A stretch of DNA of 64,000 nucleotides, taken from Tachypleus tridentatus. Lineage: Eukaryota > Arthropoda > Merostomata > Xiphosura > Limulidae. This document shows positions 24,901-36,900 of this stretch, in pieces. The position numbers and the translations under genes are program-made. The stretch spans positions 71,764,447 to 71,828,446 of the forward strand of contig NC_134835.1 in NCBI RefSeq assembly GCF_004210375.1, written 5' to 3'. Numbering within the stretch: the first letter of the stretch is position 1; each line of letters starts with the position of its first letter. Under the pieces are notes generated by a model. The model ran no database searches and was not told where the DNA came from. It saw only the letters and a list, made by a program, of their open reading frames with translations.

Positions 24901-27900
24901 ATTTCTAAGCATCAGTGCAATATGTCTACGAAGGAATCGTGACGATTTTGATATTAAATTCAATAAGAGCATGTATATATACAGATGTTAACCTGGAGGA
25001 TCCTGATATGTTCAGTAAACCCTAACCTGCCTAAAATACTGCAATATAATTTTAAATAAAACTTCACTCAAACTCGTAAGTCCTAAAGTTCAGCATCAGT
25101 TGAGCAGGTTTTCAACTCGACAGTATTGGGTTAATCTCCTATCAAAATGTTTAAATATTATACTATTCCTCATCCCAGTAGCTCAGCAGTAAATCTGAGG
25201 ACTAACAACTTTAAAAGTTAGGCTTCAATACCTGTGGTGGACTCAGTACAGGTAGATTATTGCATATTTTTGTACTCATCAACAAACAAATTTTACTAAT
25301 TTCACTTGTACACCTATTACGGACATATATCTGTTACAGGTGCAAGGAGCCTGTACGTGTGCATTTTGAAGTAAATAACATACCACACATTTTTAAACAT
25401 AAATTCTTGTTTGGTATGTTTTTAATTAGTGAAATTTGTTAAACATAGTTAACTATAAACAAACAACAGTAATGAATGTCACTTCTGAGGGTTAATTACA
25501 CTCAAGGGTTATAAGAGCGATGTTCCATGATCCTTGCTACACTTGGAACTGCTTTCTATGTCGTTGATCATGATTATTTTGATACCTGTTGTCGCTCTAT
25601 ATCATAAATCACAAATTACAATATCTTGAAGTAATTTCCGTATATCCTACATTGCCTGTTAATGTTAGCTTCCAAGGCATAAATTCTGCACCAGAGGATT
25701 GGATGAGGATGTGGTCAAACAGTATTGTTGTGATCAATACTGTTTTCGACCGTCTTTCTTATGTAAATTCCATTAAATTCGACATGTGGCATAAATTTTA
25801 TGACTCTTCCTCAATATTAAATCTATGTTTATTGTATTATTATCTTTAACCTTAAGGATAAAATATTGTTTGTGGTATGAAAATGGTTATATCACTACGC
25901 TAACTCTATAATATTTTCTCAGAACAGTAAGCGTTGAAAGTTCTCCTGACACTAATTTTATATCCTGTAGTCTACTATGTTTAGTGATTTCGCTTTAATA
26001 ATATGTTTCCTCAGAAAGATTTGTGGCTAATACTGTATCCATAACAAACCGGTGCAGTGTTGCTCTTTCGAATAATTAGAAACCAAGTACATAAGATCAA
26101 GCTATTTCTCCCATGGTAACACACTTCACATTTTGCGATTACTTTCAACTGCATTAACCTCTGAAAATTGTAAGGAACATAACAAACAAATAAGGCTTTG
26201 CAACAGTCAATGAAGAATAAATATTTTCCATTAAAGTGGACGGAATTGTATTAAAACAAGCCTTCAATACTCACTTAACGTAAAATTCAGAAAAATCTCG
26301 ATATATCTGTTGAAAACATTTTTATAGATACTAATGTGCAAAACTTAAGAACAATGTGAAATTTCAGTTTATGCAAACTTTGAACGAATTGCAAAATTTA
26401 GTTTTAAACCATATTTTATTGCTAGTTTTGAAAACACAGTATTCAAAACAACTTAATTTTGTGGTTTAGTTGTCAACGTTACAACTTCCTCTTACAGTTT
26501 AGTGTATTTAATTGTCAACAAGACGACTCACCCTGGTAGTTTAGCGCATTTAACTGCCAACATCAAAACTCACTCTTGTAGTTTAGTCTATTTAATTGTC
26601 AATACGACGACTCACGTTTGTAGTTTAGTGCGTTTAGCTGTAAGCACGAGGATTCACTCTTGTTGTTCAGTGCAACTAGCTGTCAATACTACAACTCACT
26701 CTTGTGGTTTGGTGTATTTTGCTATCAATACGAGGACTCACTCTTGTAGTATAGTGTATTTAACTGTCAATACTACAACTCACTCTTGTAGTTTAGTGTA
26801 TTTAGTTGTTAATACGAGGACTCACTCTTGTGGTTTAGTGAAGTGAGTAGTTAGATGCAGAAATTTTAGAATAAAAATTTTAATGCTAGTCAGTCAACAA
26901 AGTGATGGTAACAAATATAATAACTTAATGTCTTGCATTGCCAGCTTGTTGTTCACAATTTATTGCGGTATGTAAATATATTAATTTTTTACGAATCACA
27001 TTGTTTACGTTAACTTAGGTATTTTCAATTAATGGTTCTGTTCATTCAGCTAAGTGAAACCTATTAAAAACTTTAATAAAAAGTTCTACTTAGCTATTGA
27101 TAGAAACATGCCTTACAACATGACAGCTCTAGTGTAGATATTGAAGGATTGTTGTGTGGTACTAATTATTCTATTAGGATATATAATTTAACCTACTGAA
27201 GGTTTTTTTATTCTCTAAAGAAAAGGGATTTATTGCACGTTGTTAAGGCATGAACTTATTTCAAAGACTTTGTTTGGTTTGAATTTCGCGCAAAACTACA
27301 CGAGGGCAATCTGCACTAGCCGTCCCTAATTTACCAGTGTAAGACTATAGAGACGGCAGTTAGTCATCACCACCCACCGCCAACTTTTGGGTTACTCTTT
27401 TACCAACAAATAGTGGGATTGACCGTCACATTATAACCCCTCCACGCATGGCTGAAAGGGAGAGCATGTTTGATGTGACGGAGATTCGAACCCGCGACCC
27501 TCAAATTACGAGTGAAGTGCCTTAACCACCTGGTCATGCTGGGTCTATTTCAAAGGAGATATATATTCTACAAGAGTATAACACTTAATGAACTACAATC
27601 GGTAAAAGCTAGGGACTTTACAACAACCAAATCCTCATACCTGTGTTTTTTTAGAATACTATTAAGTTTTATTAGAAAAAAAAGTTATTTGAATATCATT
27701 CAAGACAGTAGCAACTTAAACCAAGCTTTCTTTTTGTGTGTGAACAGTTCCCCGTTGAGACAATGGTAAATTTACGGATTTACAATGTTAAAATTAGCGA
27801 TTCGATTCCCCTCAGTGAACACACTCATTCAAAAAAATATCAAATTACAATATCTAAATTTTCATTTTCCTGTGTATCTTTCTACATAACAAAACACAAA

Positions 27901-30900
27901 GTAACGACTGATACAATCAGTATAAAAGTTATTTATAGTAAGTGAATTGTACTTTTCCACAATTAATGATGTCATATCTTACACTTAGGTTTAGGAGATT
28001 TGGTTTTAAATGTCATGTTCTAGATCAGGGGTGTGCAACATTTTTCGTCGGTGGGCCATATAACCAACTTCATCAATCAAGCGGGGCCACTTAAAAAACA
28101 AGCTTATTCGTGTACATGCACAATAAATTAAAAAAAATTCTCAAAATGCAAGCAATAATATTTTATATTTTTGCATGAGTGATCATTTTAGTGCGACACT
28201 TGAAATTTAGAGTCCTTGCAGAGCTTGTCAATATCAGCTTTGACAGAAGTGGTTGCCACTCTTAACTGACTGGTCAAATGTTCATCAGTCAGCTGACTTA
28301 TACTTTTGGTTTTGATGAGCTTCATTTTGGAGAAAAATTGCTCACAGCAGTAGGTGCTACCAAAAAGGGGAGGCAATTCTTTGTGCATGACGGGACAAAT
28401 TGGGAAACTTTTCACGTACACAGAGTTTGTAAAAGTCTAGCAAACTGTTTTCAGAGAATTTCCTTTTAGTGTCCATGTCAGCCTGCAGTTCAATGAGTTC
28501 CATTTGGCAATCATCAGGACTGTCTTCCACTGCCAAATCAAAAGGTTGAGCGAACAATTTCAATCTAATTTCAGTTTGTCTGAAATCTGGAAATCTGTTT
28601 GCAAACTCATCACGCAGCTTTTGTACACTGGTTCCATATTTGGTGCAATCCAGATTAGGAAATTCCAGTTTCCTGGTTGCAAGACATGTAAAATGGGTCA
28701 ATATGGCTCTTCTCAACTGAACCTGAAAAGTTCCATTTCTTCTCAAAAGCACAAATATGCTCAAACAACTTATTCACAAGTTGACTTTTCCCTTGTAGTT
28801 TTAAGTTTAAATCAGACAGATGCTGTGTAATGTCTGTGAGGAATGCTAAGTCATTCAGCCAGTTCTCATTGCTCAAGAAGTCCACATTCTGACGTTTGCT
28901 CTCCATGAAGAACTTAATCTCCTCTCGCAGATTCCAGAATCTCTTCAAAGTAGCAGCTCTACTAAGCCAACGTACAGCAGAGAAGTACAAAACATCTGAA
29001 TACTCACTGTCCAGCTCATCTAAAAGTTTTAAATTGTCGATGATTTAATCCTCGTGTTCGAATATAATTTACGCATTGGACGACATTTTCATGATTTCTG
29101 CAAAATCCAGAACTTTGGTGCACAAGCTCTCTTGGTGAATAATGCAATGGCTTACAACTACGTCTTGTGCTCCAATTGCAGTTAGAAATTTCTTGGTGAA
29201 TCCATTTGTCCTACCTGTCATGGAAGGAGCACCATCTGTTGTAACACCACATAATTTATAAGGATTCAGTTCAAACTTTTCTACAACCTTAAGCACTTGT
29301 TCACAAATATCCTGTCCTGTGGTTGTGGAGGAAAGGCTTGCCATATCTAAAACTCTTCGAAAACATCAAAGCCTGCAGTAACAGCTCTGATGAAAATGAG
29401 AAGTTGGGATGTGTCATTGATATCAGTGCTTTCATCCAAAGCCAGACTGAAAGCTTCACACGAATTCAATCTCTCTTTCAAAGTTTCTTTGATGTCCTCT
29501 GAAAGATCTTTTGTCCTGCGTGAGACAGTAAAGCGGAAAGGCTAGTTTGTTCCACCAAATATTTTTTCTCTGGACATGCATATTCTGTGAATATTGTTAA
29601 ACAATTTTTAATAAATTCTCCATCACTGAAAGGCTTTCCTTTTCTGCCATACATTCACAAAGCTTAAAACTCAGTTTTGTCACCAGTTCTGAATTTTTCT
29701 TGAAAGTGGTAAAAAACACCTTGTTGTTTTTCAATGGATGTTTTTAAATGTTCAATTTTGTCCTTTCGTGCCTGACCAACAATTTCATCAAACTGGGAGG
29801 AGTGCTTAGTTGCGTAATGTCGCTTAATATTGTACTCTTTCATGACTGCAATTGTAGTTTGACAGACGAGGCAGAAAACATCTTGATTATGTGGGACAAC
29901 AAGATATTTTGTGCACCATTCACTGTTGAATAACCTTCCCTCATCATCAATTTTTCGTTTCTTAACTGCTGACATTTTACTAGCCCTGAAATCAAAACAA
30001 AAATTATTCTCACGAAAATAGCAAAGTAGAAAAAAACATAGAATTTATTTACACATGGAACCTCTTATGGACAGAAACACATGTTTCTAAATTGGCATCC
30101 CGATCATAGCCTTCCGGTACTTAAATTAATTGAGAATAGCAAAATACAGTGTGACCTCGCCTATTCGCGGTTCGCCATTCGCGGCCCCGCATATTCGCGG
30201 GTTATGCGCGAACTGCGTTTTTTGTAGGTCACAGAGACTGAAAGGGCTTTTCGAGGAGATTTCTGTTGTATTTACTCAATCAAGCCGTTTTTATCAATTG
30301 TCGTCTTCACCAAACAAGATTGACTGCTATTGGCTGACTGCCTCAGCTTCCCCAACAACGCAAACGGCAAAGCACAGCCCGGTAACGCACGGTACAATTT
30401 AGTGAAATACATAACAGTATGCAATATTGCTACATTATTACTGCATCAATGAGTATAAGTATCATTAGTGTTTGGGAAGCATTTCATATAGTATATAATC
30501 GCATACATATACGTTTTAAAACTGTGTCCAATATTCGCGGTTTTTCGCTATTCGCGGGAGGGTAAAGAACGTAACCCCCGCGAATAACGAGGTCACACTG
30601 TACATAGAATCAGATGCATCTGAAAGCAAAAATTTTAATAAATTCAGTAAAGTCACAACAATATGCTAAATAATAATCAATTTACCTTCAACATCTTGTA
30701 GTAACTGTAAAAGGTAATAAAATTTTCACCAATAATGAATGACGGACAGCAGAGGTTAGGGAAAATTGTCGCCAGCGGGCGAAGGCGAGGTTCAGGACAT
30801 GACGTTGAGTCGTAGACAATAGTGCTAGTGCACGTCACCTATTCATGCCCTAAGGAGGCCGACCAATCGAATTCGGCCTGCTCCTCTATAGTAAAGATAA

Positions 30901-33900
30901 TTTTAGAAGTTTGTCGAGTCGAAGTCTGGGAATCCCGTAGGATCGATGCTTTTAAAAATATTCCATTTGCGTTGGATTACAGATCAGGCCACATGGTTAG
31001 ATTACAACAACTAGGGCCACACTAAATGGCTTGGCGAGCCGGGTTGTGGCCCGCGGGCCGCCTGTTGCACACCCCTGTTCTAGATAAAACTACGTAAAAC
31101 TAACTTAGTAAAGTTCTACTATGACAACAACTATTTCACGTTTCACCACAGAAAAGTTAATGCCTTGACATTTATATGTAAAATTTGTTTCTTTGGTTAA
31201 ATAACGTTATAATATCCGTTTTGCTTTAATGACTGTCAGTGATTTTTAAATACGTGTTTACGTTAAAAGTCATAATAATCTGTCTGGTGGTAACTTTTAT
31301 TTTTCAGGTATCTTCTAAAGAATATGGACAACTTGCTATAGAAGTTCTAGAAATATTATCGAAACACTATCATTTCAAGTAAGTGAAGATTTTTATGTTT
31401 TTCATTTCTCACAAGTCGAATTACAACACACTATATTTTAGTAGCACCAACAATGTACATTTATTCCTAAACGTACCATTAAAATTGACAATAAAAGCAC
31501 TAAAATCAAAAGTTAATTTAATTGTCAAAGCTTCACATTTTCGAATAATTATTTGCTGAATAATACTAAAACAATGTTCACTTTGATACGTCCTAAAAAA
31601 ATGCAGTAATAGAAAGTGTAATGTCTCCATTTAAAATACCATTCTGTTGAGCTTCTCGTCTATTCGTAACTTCCACATTTTTGTTTAAAAATCACTTAGA
31701 TATACATAGAAACTTTAACTCGTTTACTACAAACGTTGCATGCGTCACAAAAAGACTTTGTAGCCTCGTCACGTCGTTACAGTCCAGTTCTTTACGACCA
31801 ATCATGATCTGTTTGACAATCGAGCATCTTGACAAGAAATCTGCAAAGTAATTTCCATTACAGAAACTTTGTCGTATGAAGCTGTCATGCCCACAGCCAC
31901 TCGTATTCCCTATTGTCTTTCCATAGTATATCTAATATAAGATGGTGACAGTTTTAAAATACTTCTTTCAACAGTTCGATCGCGCAGAAAAATTGTTGCC
32001 GCTTTTACTAGTGTGCGTTTGTATGGAATAGTATGAACAGCTGTTTCATTCTCCAACTACAATTAAACTGATATTATCAAGCATACGATAACAATTTGAC
32101 ATAAATACATAAAATATTACTTTCGTGTTCCAAAAAGTACTGTCGATTGAATTATTAAAAGTGGATGGCACATAATATTGTGAAATTATTAATATTCATG
32201 AAGTAGTCAAACGTGAGATCGGTGAGATTTGAACCCTCAAATAAACGGATCCTGTGAAGTTTAAAATTCCTACTAATTTCCATTCCAATTGATTGAAAAC
32301 TGAGGGATATAAAGAATTCAAAACGTTCAGTCAACTGACACATCTACCCAACATGGATTCAAACTCTGCTCCGTTCCAGTTTTACTTCTCCAGAAAAAGT
32401 CTTAAAACATTAGCTAACTGCTATAAAACTTCAAGATATACTAACATATCATTATCATTTCAGATCTCTTTGAAATCTGTTACAAAATTTGAGTAAAACA
32501 CTAAAACTGGACTACACAATAACGAAATTATAACTAATAAACTTGAGGTAACATAAGTTTTTTTTGGAAAAAGTAAAGCAAACTATATTAAAGTTACTAA
32601 TTTAATTTATAAAATGCGCTAGCTTACTGATTTAACCAATAAAGTAAACTGTTTACTGAGTTAACCTATATGCATACTGATTTGTATATTTAACTTATAC
32701 GCCTATACAGTTTTATAGATTTAACCTAAGTATGTTTTACGAGTGCTTGTTTATAATTTACCTACACACTTCATGTTCTGGATTTCTCTATGACAGGTTC
32801 AAGGATGCCGAACCTTTGGCTCAGACTTTTGGAGTTCGTTTAGATAATGGAAGCTGGACTGGACTTATGAAACAGCTGCACGGAAAGGTATAAACCAAAT
32901 AAGACTTGTATGCTTATGTTGCCTTAAGTCGCATTTGACTTTTATGGCATTAGATAATTTCAATTATAACTGATTTGCTCGTCTCAGTACTATCAGTGTC
33001 GTTTAAGGATTGCAACGTGTGTAGAGAAACTGAAATAATATTAAAAAATCACAATATTTGTAGCAGTACTGTACTAATACAGCAGCAACTTAAACCAGCA
33101 TCCATTGCATTCGCAACAGAAATTTTTACTCAGTTTCCTTTACACCGTGTGTGTTATTGGGCATAGTCCTATCGAAATATCGTTACATCTTCCACTGTAC
33201 CTCAACTATAATCAAATTTGTTTAAGGAAAAACATGTACGGTGTTATTACAGTATCGCTAAAATTATAGCGATATGTTGATATTGTACAAATCGCAATAT
33301 TTGTAGAGATACTGTACTATTACCAAGAACTGTAACATTTGTAGCGATATTGTACTATTACCAAGAACTGTAACATTTGTAGAGATACTGTACTATTACC
33401 AAGAACTGTAACATTTGTAGAGATACTGTACTATTACCAAGAACTGTAACATTTTTAGCGATACTGTACTATTACCAAGAACTGTAACATTTGTAGAGAT
33501 ACTGTACTTTTACCAAGAACTGTAACATTTGTAGCGATACTGTACTAATATCAAAATTTACAATGTTTTAACCAACACTGTACTAATACAAAAATTTTAT
33601 TCATTTTTTTATCTTCAGCAATACTGCTAGTCGCGTAAATACAATTAACGTTCTTTCTTTCCTAAGATCTAAATATTAGCAATAAACTAAACATTATAGC
33701 TTCTATATTGTTACTAACATCAAAGAGTCAAGTGACTTTTAATAGATTTTATAATTATGAGACAATTTCATTACTATAAAACTTGTATAAAACAAATAAA
33801 AACTCTGCGAAGACTTGGCTTCGAATCCGGTCTAGTCTCAAGTTCTTTACAAAATTTCTCAGCTGTAAAACAGTTTTTTTTAATCAATATAAAATATGTT

Positions 33901-36900
33901 AGTTTATTTATTATATTTGGTTATTACATAAAAGGAAAAAGTAGTATAATATTTTCAGGAAACCGATATTGGTGCCACCTTGCTGTCGTGGACTGTAGAA
34001 CGAGAACGTGCGGTAGATTTTACACTTACAATTCTCACAGACGATATTACGTTTCTTCTGAATGCGCCGTCGACCTCAAAAAGATTTGACGCCATTTTGC
34101 GATTGTTTAAGTTAGAGGTTAGTCAGACTGTAACAAAACACTGAATTTCAATTCACTGTTCTTGTTTTTAATACAACAGTCTTCTAAATGTCTGGAAACA
34201 TTTTCAGTTATTTCATAGTAAAACTATCTGAGGTCCTTAAATAAGTTTAGTTTAGTAGGATAAGAGTAAGGTGCTATAAGGTACAAATAAGTTACTGTTT
34301 ATGTAAACACATAAAATATTAATGCATTCATAACAGTAGCCTTTACTCAGTTTCCTTTACACCGTGTATGTTATTGGGCATAGTCCTATCGAAATAAGTC
34401 ACTGATGTTTCGTCACATCTTCCACTGTACCTTATCTATAACCAAATTTGTATGCATATCCATGTGTTTGTTTTATTAAACATATTTACTACCCTAAGAA
34501 TGTATATATAATATATATAAATATAAAAGTGGTTGTTTTACACAATGACTATCTGCTTATAGGACCCTAGCAATCATTGGATTAGGTCACCTCTTGTTGT
34601 GATAATAAATTGGACTCCAGATGACGTAAAAAGTCTTGAACTGTTGCAACCAATATAAAACAAAATCCAATCTGATAGACTGCGATGAAAACTTTATTCT
34701 AAAAACGTATCAAAAGAAAGATGCTTCTGGCATCAGCAATTACTATCATACTAACAAGGAGATTCGAAAAGCATAAGCCAAAAATAGGAATAAATAAATA
34801 TATTTGAGTAATCATTACCAATTGTTTTATTGTTTATAATAACATGTTAGTTAATGTGACATGAAAATCACCAAAGAATCTTCAAGTTCAGTTTCCTTAT
34901 TTTTTCATAACAGTACTTTTTATGAAAATGTGAGTCCTTATTTTTTTCATAACAGTACTTTTTATGAAAATGTGAGCAAAATGACTTGAATTTCTCTGTA
35001 TTCTTGTTAGTTATGGCTTCTCTACATTACGTTAGCAGTCGTTATTGGAGCTTGTACTACCGTTTCTTGGATCTTCAGTCAACAATACTGTCAAGAAAAC
35101 AGTGAACACAAATGTTCGTGTAAATGGGAAATAGCTGACTGGTCTTTCTGGTCGGCTCTAAAGGGATTGGTTTGGCAGGGTAAGTTTTATATGTGTATTT
35201 TAATACATTCTTAATTAGCCTTACCATCCTGATCGCGCACTAACAAAGGAATCTTTGTTTTATCAGAGTTTTTAAATCTATTTTATATACTCTGAGCACG
35301 AGAAAGCCAATCCGAAATTCGTCCATAGTTTGTTACCTACGTTATTTTTATAACCTTGGAACTTAAACCCACAGATGCTCAGTGTTTCAAAACGTTGACA
35401 TTTACATCACTAGTACCACTTTACTGATATAATACAGCTCAAAGACATTTTTACTTTATTTTTAATTGTTTAAACATAAGTTCAAGACATACGGAAAACA
35501 CGGAAGACACTCCTTGAAGGGTCCTAAGAGTGCATGTTGAATTTCGTTGAAATCGGTGAAACACTTAAAATATGAAAAATATACACACAAACGATATTCC
35601 TGTTTTATAAATATATATATAATTACTTCAAGTGCGTGGTTTCATTCCCCGTAGTGGACACAGCAGATAACCCGATATGATTTTGTTGTAAACCACTAAC
35701 TTATACAAACTATAGAAGAAGTACAATGACAGGATTTTGTCAGTTATAAATAGAGAGAGAGGCAACAAGGTATTATATATATATATGTATTAGATCAAAT
35801 AGAAAACATTACGGGCTGTCAAAATTAACTATTCAAAAACAAAATAAAGCTTAAAGAGTCAAAATTACTTCATTAAAAAGAACAAATAATCGGATACTTT
35901 AATAAACTGACATATTCGTTTTTTAAAACACGATTTTTTTCTCTCTCTTTTTTTGTCTCCGTAAGTTACTTATGATTAAGTATAAGTTCATACAGTAGTC
36001 TAACGAAAGTAAGTTAATTTCGTTAATTCTACCTCTACCACCGAAAAAAAAATACTGGTGATGTTTTGTTTTTTTAGATCCGGAGAAAACTCCAAATTTT
36101 ACAGCACCAAGAATTATTCTAGGAAGCTGGTGGTTTGTTACTTTACTAGTTCTTAGTGTGTACATTGGAAACATCCGGGCATTCCTTAACGTTAAAACGG
36201 CAGAAGAACCTATAGACTCTGTAGAAGAAGCTTTGGAAAAGGACATCCATTTACTCTTTAACCCTTATTCGTCCACATCCGACTTTTTAAAGGTATTTGT
36301 TCTATTTTGGTTAAACAGTAAAGAAATGTAACAGTTTATAAAACGTACAACAAATTTAAATGTTGAGTTCCGCTGTACAAAGTTCACATGTTTACATACG
36401 TTTAGTGTCACTACATCAAAAAGTCAATAACAAGCAAGGCTTGACCTTTATTATGCATCTCTGTATTTGACATATTTAAAAAATAATAATGAACATAAAC
36501 CAGCACACTCTAACCAGAGTAAAAATTCGACTTTGTCAGGTAGCTCAGCAAGAAGTCATCTCACTGTTCTTACTACCTTGGTGCTACGAATATTTTATCT
36601 ATAATTAAGAATGACTTAGCAGATGCTGTAACAATCACATAACTGTGATGTGTTCCTGTTATTTTGTAGTAGATTTACTCTGTCTTATACACTTTGAATT
36701 AAGTGTTAACACAAACTACCTTGTAGAATATACTTTAAGACACATATTTTGATATCTTAACCTTCCTGGTTGGTTTCGCATTGCGTGGTCTTCTTTTGTC
36801 TTATTATGGAACATTACTGTAATATATAGATAGGTCGAGTGCATTATATTAAAACGTGTTTGATCGTACTATATGCGAAGGCTGTTCCTCTCAACAATAA

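Larger units (their letters stand above)
28026..31077 (-). mobile_element. hAT-superfamily DNA transposon, decayed autonomous copy
   Basis: The ends are inverted: CAGGGGTGTGCAAC at 28026 and its complement ending at 31077. An 8-base target duplication TTCTAGAT flanks it at 28018-28025 and 31078-31085. Eight-base duplications and CAGGG-type ends are typical of hAT elements. The transposase is on the minus strand and frameshifted. A pogo-like MITE sits between its start codon and the right end. The element lies in the receptor's intron between 25762 and 31308, opposite to the gene. Confidence 0.93.

Noticed and set aside
26502-26846. 114-codon open frame with Thr/Ser/Cys repeats
   Set aside because: It is an artefact of the 42-base minisatellite within an intron, with no start context or splice sites.
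28018-28040. Retroviral or LTR element for the 28-31 kb block
   Set aside because: The inverted CAGGG ends, 8-base target duplication and transposase motifs identify it as a hAT DNA transposon; no LTR or reverse transcriptase is seen.
30130-30402. 90-codon open frame
   Set aside because: It lies over the pogo-like MITE and reads its inverted end.
35923-36246. 107-codon minus-strand open frame
   Set aside because: It is antisense to receptor exon 10, which has clear + strand coding motifs.
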